A stretch of DNA of 64,000 nucleotides, taken from contig NZ_JADBEG010000001.1 in NCBI RefSeq assembly GCF_014873755.1, positions 3,660,501-3,724,500 on the forward strand. Reading direction: 5' to 3'. This document shows positions 19,459-27,628 of the stretch, piece by piece; the stretch's first letter is position 1, and each line of letters begins with the position of its first letter. The notes under the pieces were generated by a model, which did not search any database, was not told the DNA's origin, and was given only the letters and a program-made list of their open reading frames with translations. Origin of the DNA: Amycolatopsis lexingtonensis (lineage in GTDB: Bacteria > Actinomycetota > Actinomycetes > Mycobacteriales > Pseudonocardiaceae). Both the position numbers and the translations under genes were made by a program.

Positions 19459-20271
19459 TCAGCCGGGCTGGCGCAGATCTCCCGAAGGGCCGTCACCATA
19501 CTTGGCATAAATCCACGCCGGCGCCACAGTTTCCTTGACGTGGACCATGACCCGCACGTACCGGCCCGGCTGACTGAGGGCACTGTGACGAATGACTTCG
19601 TCGTAGAACCACGCCGAGGTTATCAAGGCCAGGCAGCCCGGCGACTGCGCGAGTTCCTGCTTGATCGCCAGGGAATCAAGTAGCCGAAACGCGTGAACGA
19701 TCGCCTGGCCGGTCGCTCCGTGGGCGTCGTAGCTGACTTCGCCCGCATGCAGCACCAGCCGGAGCCGGATCTGCTCGGCCAGCAAATGTTCCTCGTTGTA
19801 GCCGACGAGGGCTCCCGCGAGGGCGGGAACCACCTGTTCGCTGAAGATGGCCTTCGGGTATGCGGATGGCACCAGCACGAGGATGCCGTCGCCGAGATCG
19901 GCATGATGACACTCGCCCCAGACGACACCGGAGTTCAGCATCGCGTGGTGGACGGCCTCGTACAGTCCGGAGCGGATGGTGAGGCGGTCAGCGTTGGTAC
20001 GCCACGGGGAGGAGAACTCTTCGACGTCAACGGCCATGATCGTCCGATGAAGTGCTGCCGGGCCAGGCCGTTGTAGTTCTGGCGCAGCCGACGATGTGGC
20101 GAGCTTCTGCGCCACGACTTCAGCGGTGTCCATTCGCAACCGTCGCAGCCAGCGCCGCAGCGAACTCGTACTGGCGGCCGCGACGAACGCGGTGGCGGGT
20201 AGGCATCGTGGACTGTCGCACACGATCAGTTCGTTCTGATTCCGACGGTAGACGTCGTGTGGTGTTGGCAT
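19459..20271 (-). CDS. nucleotide-cyclase-like (class III) domain protein
   Basis: The 270-residue protein has an N-terminal basic helical region of about 75 residues and then a compact class III cyclase-like domain. The two acidic metal sites expected for the fold are present: Asp in MAVDVEEF near residue 81 and Asp in DLGDGILVLVPS near residue 127. RLRLVLHAGEVSYDAHGATG and CLALITSAWFYDEVIRH are hallmarks of a large, poorly studied actinobacterial group with minimal cyclase-like domains, often near STAND NTPases. Catalysis is uncertain because those proteins may be degraded signalling modules. The ATG at 20271 is backed by GGAGGTGG seven bases upstream. It is divergent from the SARP regulator, with 188 bases between them. 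Confidence 0.75.
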   Translation of the reverse strand: MPTPHDVYRRNQNELIVCDSPRCLPATAFVAAASTSSLRRWLRRLRMDTAEVVAQKLATSSAAPELQRPGPAALHRTIMAVDVEEFSSPWRTNADRLTIRSGLYEAVHHAMLNSGVVWGECHHADLGDGILVLVPSAYPKAIFSEQVVPALAGALVGYNEEHLLAEQIRLRLVLHAGEVSYDAHGATGQAIVHAFRLLDSLAIKQELAQSPGCLALITSAWFYDEVIRHSALSQPGRYVRVMVHVKETVAPAWIYAKYGDGPSGDLRQPG

Positions 20272-20459
20272 CTGGCCACCTCCGCTGGGCCGGTCGTACG
20301 ATCCCGATCGTGCGGCCCGGAGGTTGACACTGCGGTTGCCATCAACAGGACAGATCCTTGACAGCCGCCGTCACCAGCGGCGCGGCCCGGTTCACCGGCG
20401 TTAGGGTGCACGTCATCGCGACCCTTGGCCGGCACTCCGTGGGGTGACAAAGGAGCCCG

Positions 20460-23360
20460 ATGGAGTTGAACATCCTGGGCAGCGTGGAGCTGCGAAGTGA
20501 CGGCCGGAAAGTCGACTTCAAGCGCGCGAAGGAACGTTTCCTGCTCGGTGTGCTGGCGATGCGCCACGGCAAGCTCGTGAGCACCCAAACGGTCATCGAC
20601 GCGCTCTGGGATGATCCGCCCCTGCACGCGAGAAAGACGCTCCACGCCTACGTCAGCCGGCTGCGCGCGACGCTACGCACGGTCGGCTCCAACGCCGAGA
20701 TCCTCACCCATGACGGCGGCTACACGTTCATCCAGGGCTCGGACACCCTCGATTACCTCCACTTCCAGAACCTTGTCCGGGCTAGCCGAGCGGCCCGCGA
20801 AGCCAACGATCTTGACGGAGCCGCCGAGGCACTTGAGAAGGCAGTTGCCCTGTGGCGCGGCGAGGTCGTCCGTGGCCTGGACACGCTGTGGATGGAACGC
20901 GAGCGCGAAGATCTTGAGGATCGCGAGTTGCTGCCCAGCTACCAGGCCTTGTGCACGATCGAGCTGAAACGCGGCAACCTCCACGAAGTACTAAGCCATC
21001 TCGACGCAGTACCAGAACGGCACGAGCAGGACGTTACCTTCGCAGCTCTGCGACTCAGCGCATTCAACGGACTCGGGCACTTCGAGGATTTCGACGCCTG
21101 CTGGAGACAGATCCGGGACCGGTGCGCCGAGTCCTACGGTACGAGCCCTCCTCGGGAGCTGCAGGAGCACTACCGCAGGCTTCTTCAGGATCGTGAGCTG
21201 GTCGAACCTGCCGATTACCGCCGTACCCACGCTGCGTTGCGCGCCATCCCGCCCGCACAGCTACCGCTCACGGTCAGCGGATTCATCGATCGGGCCGGAC
21301 ATCTCGCCGAACTGGAACAGCGGCTGATCAAGGCACACATGAACGGGCCGACCTCGACGCTCGTCGTCGTGATCACGGGGCCGGTCGGCGTCGGGAAGTC
21401 CCAGCTCGGGCTGCGCTGGGGGCACATGATCGAGGAGCAGTTTCCCGACGGTCAGCTCTACGCCGACCTCGCCGGCTACTCCCCCGCGCCAGCGCGTAAC
21501 CCGGATGACATTGTCACGGAGCTGCTGGAATCGCTCGGAGTTGCTGCACCGGACCTACCGAGTTCACCGGCACTGCGGGAGCGCGAGCTGCGGACGAAGC
21601 TGGCGGGACGGCGGGTTCTGGTGTTTCTGGACAATGCGCTCAACTCTGCACAGGTGACACCCCTGCTGCCCGGCAGCGCCGCCTCGGTGGTGATTGTGAC
21701 CAGCCGGCATCGTCTCACCGATCTGGTCAACGATCACGGCGCCTACCGGCTCGTCGTCGAGCGGTTCACCGCCGCAGAGACGGCGAGCCTGCTGACGGCA
21801 TTGGTGCCTGACTCGCACGCACCAGCCGGGAGCCTGACGGCCGAGGCAGCTGCAGAGCTGACCGGCGGTTTGCCCCGAGCGATCCGCATCCTCGCCGACG
21901 CGCTCACCACCACGACGGCCTCAGCTCACCCGCCCGGCCCCGTCGATCTGCTCTTGGCTGGTGAGTCCGACACCCGGACGTTGCTGGCGTCGATCGTGTG
22001 GTCTTACGACCGCCTCTCCGCCGGCGCGGCCAGGACGTTCCGGACGCTGAGCATGCACATCGAGCCGATGCTCAGCCTGGCTGCGGCGACGGCGCTGGAC
22101 GGCACCAGCCCGGAAACTACACGCGCTCACCTCAAAACGCTGAGTGACCTGCACCTGATAGACGCGCGCGGCGACGGCTACACCATGGACACCTTGACGC
22201 GCGCCGCGGGCGAGCACTTAGCCACCAAGATGGACTCCGCCGACAGCCGGACCCGCGCCCAAGCCCGCCTCCTCGACTGGACCAGCAAGCTCGCCACCGA
22301 CATCGCCGAAACCCTGTCCCCCACGCGCCCGCGCCCCGAGATCGACCTGCCCAGCCCAGAGAACGGCCACGGCGACTCCTACGCGGATGCGAAGACCTTG
22401 CTCGAGCGCGAGCGCGCCAGCATGGCCGCGAACGTGCGGCGCGCCGCACGGACCCACCTTGGGCATGCTGTCGCCATTCTGCGCACGCTGCGCCCGCATC
22501 TGCAGATCGGCGACAACCTGTACGACTGGCGCCGCACCCACGAGACGGTTCTGGCCGCAGCGGTTGCCGCTGACGATCGCTACGGCGAGGCCGAGACGCA
22601 CGTCGGTCTCGCTCAGCTCCACCATCACGTTGGCGATCTCGACGCGACCCTGGAGTCGGCCTACCTGGCCGCAGCTCTGTTCCGGGCAACGGCCGACCAA
22701 CGGGGCCTCGCCGAAGTCCTGCTGTTGCTGGCCACCCACTACAGCACGACAGGCGAGCACGAATTGGCTACCGCCCGAGCCCGTGAAGCGCTGGAAGCCC
22801 ACAGCGACATCGACCAGCCCGCACTGGCCGCGCGTACGCACCTGCAGCTCGGGATCGACCTGCAACACCTCGATGATCTCGCTGTGGCACTCAGTCACCT
22901 GACCGCCGCCGAGCAAACCTTCCAACGTCTGCCCGACCACCGACGACGAGCACAAGCGCTGCTCCAGCTCGGCCGACTGGCCCGACGGCAAAACCGGGCC
23001 GACGACGCAGCCACATACCTGCGGGAAGCAGCGGAGCTGCACACCCGCCACCCGGCTGACCACGCTCAAACCGTGGCAGTTCTTCTCGAACTGAGCGAGG
23101 TCAGCCTCGAGCGACGCGACTACGTCGAGGCAGTGCTGCGGGGACGGGAAACCGTGGGCCTGTGCCGGTCGCGCGAGGACCACACCAGTTCCGTCCGCGC
23201 ACATGTCACGATCGTGCGAGCACACGCCGCGACCGGACGACAAGCCGAAGTCTGGGCCGAATCCCGCCGGACACTTGAACTGATTGACGAGATCCAGGAC
23301 GAGGTCAACAACTACGTTCGAGAACAGTTCACCAAGCTCGGGCTCTGGCCCACGCCGTGA
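20460..23360 (+). CDS. AfsR/SARP-family transcriptional regulator with NB-ARC and TPR
   Basis: The 966-residue protein has the AfsR layout. It consists of an OmpR-type winged-helix DNA-binding domain (residues 1-95), a bacterial transcriptional activation domain (about 100-250), an NB-ARC-type ATPase with Walker A GPVGVGKS near residue 306 and VLVFLDNA as Walker B, and a C-terminal TPR array (about 690-955). Such regulators commonly activate secondary-metabolite genes or morphological differentiation by binding direct repeats near promoters. AAAGGAG lies five bases before the ATG. The nearest biosynthetic genes are the terpenoid pair at 24-25.8 kb, but no target site is seen and that link is only proximity. 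Confidence 0.88.
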   Translation: MELNILGSVELRSDGRKVDFKRAKERFLLGVLAMRHGKLVSTQTVIDALWDDPPLHARKTLHAYVSRLRATLRTVGSNAEILTHDGGYTFIQGSDTLDYLHFQNLVRASRAAREANDLDGAAEALEKAVALWRGEVVRGLDTLWMEREREDLEDRELLPSYQALCTIELKRGNLHEVLSHLDAVPERHEQDVTFAALRLSAFNGLGHFEDFDACWRQIRDRCAESYGTSPPRELQEHYRRLLQDRELVEPADYRRTHAALRAIPPAQLPLTVSGFIDRAGHLAELEQRLIKAHMNGPTSTLVVVITGPVGVGKSQLGLRWGHMIEEQFPDGQLYADLAGYSPAPARNPDDIVTELLESLGVAAPDLPSSPALRERELRTKLAGRRVLVFLDNALNSAQVTPLLPGSAASVVIVTSRHRLTDLVNDHGAYRLVVERFTAAETASLLTALVPDSHAPAGSLTAEAAAELTGGLPRAIRILADALTTTTASAHPPGPVDLLLAGESDTRTLLASIVWSYDRLSAGAARTFRTLSMHIEPMLSLAAATALDGTSPETTRAHLKTLSDLHLIDARGDGYTMDTLTRAAGEHLATKMDSADSRTRAQARLLDWTSKLATDIAETLSPTRPRPEIDLPSPENGHGDSYADAKTLLERERASMAANVRRAARTHLGHAVAILRTLRPHLQIGDNLYDWRRTHETVLAAAVAADDRYGEAETHVGLAQLHHHVGDLDATLESAYLAAALFRATADQRGLAEVLLLLATHYSTTGEHELATARAREALEAHSDIDQPALAARTHLQLGIDLQHLDDLAVALSHLTAAEQTFQRLPDHRRRAQALLQLGRLARRQNRADDAATYLREAAELHTRHPADHAQTVAVLLELSEVSLERRDYVEAVLRGRETVGLCRSREDHTSSVRAHVTIVRAHAATGRQAEVWAESRRTLELIDEIQDEVNNYVREQFTKLGLWPTP

Positions 23361-23593
23361 ATGCCGCCCGAGCGGAGCCCAGACGGAGCCGCCCGCCCGC
23401 CACGACCCGCCGGCGACACCCTGACCGGGCCTTCAGACGTTCCTGCCCTAGCACCAAGGTCTACGGCCAGGTCGAGCGTCCGCTGTGCTCGTTCGACCGG
23501 CGTGGCCTACGGCTTGGCGTGCATATCGAACGCCTGCACCGTCGATACTCAGCCGAACCGATGACGACTCGCTATTGAGGTCCGGACGTACGC

Positions 23594-23666
23594 ATCGACG
23601 ACCGGCACCGAAGCCTGTGTGACCTGCTTTAGGAGAGCCGTGCTCTATCCCCTGAGCTACGAGGGC
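23594..23666 (-). pseudogene. decayed tRNA-Arg (CCT) relic
   Basis: Read on the minus strand from 23666, GCCCTCGTAGCTCAGGGGAT and the following bases match the 5' half of actinobacterial tRNA-Arg(CCT), including the D-arm and the anticodon loop CTCCTAA. The anticodon stem has a mismatch, no proper GGTTCGAATCC T-arm follows, and the 3' side cannot pair with the GCCCTCG acceptor strand. It is therefore a pseudo-tRNA whose 3' part is lost or replaced. Integrative elements often use tRNA genes as attachment sites, so it could be an old integration scar. Confidence 0.65.
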
Positions 23667-23695
23667 TTTACACCCAAACCCTAGCACTCGCCAGC

Positions 23696-23844
23696 CAGTC
23701 TTCTCCCGCAGTCGCGGGAAGTGCGTGGCGAATAAGGACTTCGTCCATAAGGCTGCGGTGTTGCACACAGGCACGGGGAGCACAATTCGTCGAGCCGGGC
23801 GCGCGAGACCTTGCCCGGATCATCCCCGCAGGCGCGGGGAGCAC
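23696..23844. CRISPR. vestigial type I-E CRISPR array, three decaying repeats
   Basis: The clearest repeat (23816-23844) reads GGATCATCCCCGC, AGGC, GCGGGGAGCAC, with the palindromic CCCCGC/GCGGGG stem of actinobacterial type I-E repeats. A second (23755-23783) keeps only its last 16 bases (15 match). A third (23696-23724) keeps about 16 of its last 20. Repeat ends are 59 and 61 bases apart, as expected for 29-base repeats with 30-32-base spacers. No cas gene is present in the window, so the array is probably an orphan remnant. Confidence 0.6.
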
Positions 23845-23922
23845 CTCCTCGTCGGCCACGGTGGTGAGGCACTCCGCGGAGGATGCTCCTGCACGGCACC
23901 GCAAGCAGCGCGGTCAGGCTGA

Positions 23923-24693
23923 CTACCCCGCTTGGCTCGTTTGCCGTACCTCAGCCAGCTTGCCCAGGTAACGCTGCAGGGGCGGTCCGAAGAAGCGGCG
24001 GGCGTGGCTCTGCTCGGGCATGGCATCGATGTACGCCTGTGCGCCGGCCAGGTTGCTGCGGATGTAGCGGATCATCTCGGCCGCGTGCCAGCCGTTCGGC
24101 CAGTAGTCCGCGCCACGGGTGAGGTCTTCGTCGTGGTCGAGGTAGATGTTGCCTGCTTGCAACGCTCTGCCGTAGTGCAGCCCGTTGGTCCGGTCGGTGT
24201 CGGTTCCGTCGTACCAGGACCAGAAGTCACTGTAGAGCATCACGACGGTGCCGGACACCGCATAGGTGTAGCGATCGAGGTCCTGCTCGGTCCGGATGGT
24301 CACCCCCGGACGACACCAGGCGGACATGCGGGCGGCCATGACAGCGACAGTCTCCAGCGCCCGAGCTTCAATACCGTCCGGGATCACCGCCGCCCACTCG
24401 GCCAGGCGCAGAGTGACCTCAGGCAGGCTCTCACGGTGCGGGGCGAACACGCGGTCCAGCCGGGGATCGGTGATCGAGGACTCCAGGGTGCGGGCCACCC
24501 CTTCCAGCAGCGCACTCCGATCCTCCGCGCCGAGTTCGGGGTGATCCTCGATCTCGTCGATCGCGCGCAGGCACAGGTAAGCGCCCGTGATCGCCTCGTC
24601 CAACCCCGCCGGCATGGCCAGAGTCGGTTCGTACCAGGTGGTGGAGTAGCGGCGCAGCATCCGGTGCGCCTCGACCAACGCCGGCGCGGTCAT
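23923..24693 (-). CDS. phytoene/squalene synthase-like enzyme
   Basis: A 256-residue all-helical protein of the head-to-head isoprenyl diphosphate synthase group. The first Asp-rich motif is AIDEIED (about residue 50) and the second is GNIYLDHDED (about residue 190), where canonical phytoene synthases have NxxRDxxED, so the arginine is replaced by leucine. YTYAVSGTV matches the conserved YxxxVAGxVG region of the family. Substrate and product cannot be told from sequence. The ATG at 24693 overlaps the TGA of the upstream terpene synthase (ATGA), so both enzymes should be made together, presumably in one terpenoid pathway. Confidence 0.75.
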   Translation of the reverse strand: MTAPALVEAHRMLRRYSTTWYEPTLAMPAGLDEAITGAYLCLRAIDEIEDHPELGAEDRSALLEGVARTLESSITDPRLDRVFAPHRESLPEVTLRLAEWAAVIPDGIEARALETVAVMAARMSAWCRPGVTIRTEQDLDRYTYAVSGTVVMLYSDFWSWYDGTDTDRTNGLHYGRALQAGNIYLDHDEDLTRGADYWPNGWHAAEMIRYIRSNLAGAQAYIDAMPEQSHARRFFGPPLQRYLGKLAEVRQTSQAG

Positions 24694-25757
24694 ACCGCGT
24701 CCCGCACGGGGAGGTGGTCCCACCACCAGGCGATCGCCGCGATGTCCGGTGGCACGTGGGCGTCGGCGGGGGGAATGCTGGTGATGGTCAGAGGCTCGTC
24801 GGTCTGAACGGCCGCGTATCGAGGGGAGCGTAGTTGCCACGGAATGAACACGCCCACCAAGCGGATCATGGACCGCACATAAGCGCGCAGTGCAGGACTT
24901 CCTTCGCGCAGCAGTATCTGCGAAAGCTCGTTCATGGCGTAGAGGGCCCTGCTGATCACCGCCACGGCGGCGTCGACACTCTCGCGCGCGTCGCGACCTG
25001 ACCGATGGGCCAACACGGTGACCAGGTTGTGGTGGCCCTCCCGAACGTCCTTGGCGAAAGCGACGACGTCGTTGGTCCAGCCCGCTGCAAGGTGAGCAGC
25101 CTGGGAGAATGCCCGCACCTGCGGTCTGTGGTATTCGTGCTCGGGAATGTCCATGCCGCTGGCAAACTCCACGACGGCCGAGAGGGCAGCCATGATCGAT
25201 GCGGCCTCGCGCACCCCGGCGTACACCTCCACCGACGGCGATTGCTCCACGGTCTCGAGCAGGTGCTCGGTGACAATCGCGGCGAAGTACTGCTGGTGTG
25301 TCGCCCTCAGCCGCTGGCGCTGCGCGGGTGTTGCCAGTGTCAGCAGCTCCCGGGCGTTCTGCTGCACGACAGCGGTGATCGGAGTATCAGGCACGGGTCC
25401 GTTCGGGTCATCCCAGACGCGCTGGCCGCAGGCGGCCATGATCGCAGCCTCCTCGCTGGGCGCGGCCTCGAGGACGTCGTCGACGAGGAGGTAAACCGCG
25501 GACCACACCGCGGTCGGCTTGAGCAGTTCCGGGGTCGCCGGTGACGCCAGGAACGCCGTCGCCGCGGCCACGCGGGAACCCACGATCGCATCCAGCTGCT
25601 CCTGCGGCAGGTCGCTGCACCGCGACAACCACCTCGCGGCTTCCCGGTCGTAATCCTCGTGCCCGATCTCGGAATGAACGGGGAACGGGAAGTACAACTC
25701 CGCCACAGTCACCACCTGCCCACGGAAGACCGGATGCGGACGTTGTACATGGATCAT
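24690..25757 (-). CDS. class I terpene synthase
   Basis: The 355-residue protein has the layout of bacterial terpene cyclases. It starts with ELYFPFPVHSE, has the metal-binding motif LLVDDVLE near residue 91, and has the second site WTNDVVAFAKDVREG near residue 227. The NSE triad, usually NDxxSxxxE, reads N229, A233 and D237, so two of three ligands differ. The C-terminus lacks a clear RY pair. The ATG at 25757 has AGGAGG abutting it, which is unusually close; a GTG at 25706 just before AELYFPF is an alternative start. It is coupled to the phytoene-synthase-like gene. The product is unknown. Confidence 0.8.
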   Translation of the reverse strand: MIHVQRPHPVFRGQVVTVAELYFPFPVHSEIGHEDYDREAARWLSRCSDLPQEQLDAIVGSRVAAATAFLASPATPELLKPTAVWSAVYLLVDDVLEAAPSEEAAIMAACGQRVWDDPNGPVPDTPITAVVQQNARELLTLATPAQRQRLRATHQQYFAAIVTEHLLETVEQSPSVEVYAGVREAASIMAALSAVVEFASGMDIPEHEYHRPQVRAFSQAAHLAAGWTNDVVAFAKDVREGHHNLVTVLAHRSGRDARESVDAAVAVISRALYAMNELSQILLREGSPALRAYVRSMIRLVGVFIPWQLRSPRYAAVQTDEPLTITSIPPADAHVPPDIAAIAWWWDHLPVRDAV

Positions 25758-26186
25758 CCTCCTGCGGTCGAACGTTGACGGGCCTCAACAAGGGGCGGGT
25801 AAACCGCATTCTCCGGCGTGGTTCCGGCGACCGAACAAGTGTGGGCCGGCTTGGACAGGGTCCGGCACCGCCGAGCAGGTTTGCCAGCCCTCCCTATCCG
25901 GGTGACAAAATGATCACACCAGGGCCGGGGAACCATCCGATCGATACCGGCCGGGCCGCCGGAGGTCGCCAGATCAGGTGCTGTAGCGACGAAAAGCGTG
26001 ATTACGCAGGAACACCGCACCGGATCCGCGAGATGCTGGTTTGCTCGAGACCACCCGACCCCGCCACCGCCTCGCGGAATAGATCACCAGAGCGCCGCAC
26101 GCGGGGTCTTTCGTCTCTCCCGACCGGGCCGGCGCCGGAGCCAGCATGGTGGCGGCCGATCGCCCGAGCAGGCCGACGAGGGACGC
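25758..26186. other. intergenic region, no convincing gene
   Basis: About 430 bases between the terpenoid pair and a broken universal stress gene. I see short frames rich in Pro, Arg and Gly on both strands but no start site, domain or repeat that supports a gene. The promoter of the terpenoid pair should lie near its right of 25757 side. Confidence 0.4.
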
Positions 26187-26430
26187 GATGACGGAACTGA
26201 CCGATACCCCGGGCCGGTCGTGGTCGGCGTGGACGGCTCCGCACGACCGGCCGCTGGTGATCGTGCACGTGTGCGCCCTGGTCCCGCTGACGGTGCCGTA
26301 CGTGGCGGCGTTCGGTGGCTACAAGTCCACCCTGGCCGAGGAAGGACTGCGCTGGCTCGCCGCGGCCAAGGAGGCGGCGAGCTTGCCGACGCTGAACGCG
26401 GCGCGACGGGCAGCATCATCGCCAAACCGT
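26187..26430 (+). pseudogene. universal stress protein (UspA) fragment
   Basis: MTELTDTPG begins in one frame, PVVVGVDGSA (the classic UspA start) continues in a second, and PLVIVHVCALVPLTVPYVAA followed by EEGLRWLAAAKEAAS returns to the first. The segment between the strand and the first helix is missing, and everything after about 75 residues, including the ATP-binding Gly-rich loop, is lost. It is a frameshifted and truncated usp gene. A second broken usp gene lies at 43.2 kb, at the other end of the nitrate/hypoxia island. Confidence 0.65.
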
Positions 26431-26518
26431 GAATTCCAATCCGCTTCCGACTGGAAGGTGAATTGATAACGATCGCGCCACGCGAATGATGTACGCGACC
26501 TTCTCCGAGAGGAATCAA

Positions 26519-27259
26519 ATGAACCTGATCGTATATGCGGATTTCAGCAGCCCGTTGTGCTATTTGACCAGCGGCCGGGTGGACGCGCTGCGTGGAGCCG
26601 GGATCGACGTGGACTGGCGCGCTGTCGAGGACGCACCGTGGTTGCCGGTAACCGGCCGTCGACTCGACAGTGACAGCCGGCTCACGCTGGAGGCCGAGCT
26701 CGCCGAAACACTCGACATGCTCCAGCCCGACGAACAACTGGACTGGACGATGCCCGACTTCGTACCGAAGACGGAAGCCGCCGTCGTCGGGTATGCCGAG
26801 GCATACGGCGCGGGCGTGGCCGACGACGTGCGACGACTGCTGTTCCGGGCGTACTGGTGCCGCAAAGCGGACATCGGCGACCCCGAGACGCTACGGAACC
26901 CGCTGGCCGGACCCATTCTTCGTGGCCATTCCACTTCCGACCCCTTGCGATTGTACGGCTACGCGGTGAGCACGGGCCGCGGACCGATCACCACCAGCGC
27001 ATGGCGACGCATTCAAGCGTGGCAGGACGAATGGTCCACTATCGGCGCGGGCGCCCTGCCGGTGCTCGTCGAGAACGGGTTGCCCATGTCCGGCCCGGCC
27101 GTTCCTCGACACCTGACCAAGATGATCTCCCAGCTGAGTATTCCCTTCAGCCCGGAACTCCCCGAGCCGGAACGCTACCCCCTGCCTCGTGTGCGGCCAC
27201 CGAAGTGGTGGGCAGCCCAAACCGGTGGCCGGTGGCTCTACCCCAGCAGGTGCCGGTAG
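26519..27259 (+). CDS. DsbA-like thioredoxin-fold protein
   Basis: The 246-residue protein begins MNLIVYADFSSPLCYLTS, the pattern of the DsbA/FrnE/2-hydroxychromene-2-carboxylate isomerase group of thioredoxin folds, in which the SPxC segment takes the place of the CxxC motif. A helical insert (about 70-150) is followed by a region ending in a cis-Pro-like GALPVLVENG near residue 180. Only one cysteine is present at the active site, so a disulphide oxidase function is doubtful and a transferase or isomerase role is possible. GAGAGGA lies six bases before the ATG at 26519. It converges on the last gene of the nar operon, overlapping by about 20 bases. Confidence 0.7.
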   Translation: MNLIVYADFSSPLCYLTSGRVDALRGAGIDVDWRAVEDAPWLPVTGRRLDSDSRLTLEAELAETLDMLQPDEQLDWTMPDFVPKTEAAVVGYAEAYGAGVADDVRRLLFRAYWCRKADIGDPETLRNPLAGPILRGHSTSDPLRLYGYAVSTGRGPITTSAWRRIQAWQDEWSTIGAGALPVLVENGLPMSGPAVPRHLTKMISQLSIPFSPELPEPERYPLPRVRPPKWWAAQTGGRWLYPSRCR

Positions 27260-27600
27260 CCCTCGTCGGCTCCACACTTCCCACGCTGAGCGGTCCGGGG
27301 TTTCGCCGCGGTGGTCAGTGGAGCGCGAATGGTGAGCGGGACGGCGGTGTCGGCGAGGACGGTCAGTCCGTGTCGTTCGGGTGGGACGCGGACAAGGTCG
27401 TCGTGTTCGAGGCCCCATGTGTAATCGCGGGTGTGCAGCGGCACCCGTCCGGTGCCGATCCGCGAGGGCGCGTCGTGTTCGGCGAGCTCGGCGCCCTCGG
27501 CCGGCGCGATGAGGGTGGCTCGCTGCACGGGTGCCGGTGACGAGGGTCCGCGCGGTCCGGTGGGCGCGGGCTTCTTTGAGAAGCTCACCGGCGAGTTCAC
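27238..27600 (-). CDS. hypothetical small protein at the end of the nar operon
   Basis: A frame of about 120 codons with strongly GC-biased third positions (GTG start at 27600) and no overlapping gene except for about 20 bases of the convergent DsbA-like gene. It starts 28 bases after narI ends, on the same strand, so it may be the last gene of the narK-narGHJI unit. The centre reads PSRIGTGRVPLHTRDYTWGL and DDLVRVPPERHGLTVLAD, which looks like a small beta domain. No clear ribosome binding site precedes the GTG. I do not recognise the family. Confidence 0.5.
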   Translation of the reverse strand: MNSPVSFSKKPAPTGPRGPSSPAPVQRATLIAPAEGAELAEHDAPSRIGTGRVPLHTRDYTWGLEHDDLVRVPPERHGLTVLADTAVPLTIRAPLTTAAKPRTAQRGKCGADEGYRHLLG

Positions 27601-27628
27601 TCACTGGGGTTGACGTTCGGGTGAGCGG

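Noticed and set aside
26857..27540. A plus-strand frame beyond the DsbA-like gene
   Set aside because: The minus-strand frame at 27238-27600 has better codon bias and context; the plus frame begins inside the DsbA-like gene.
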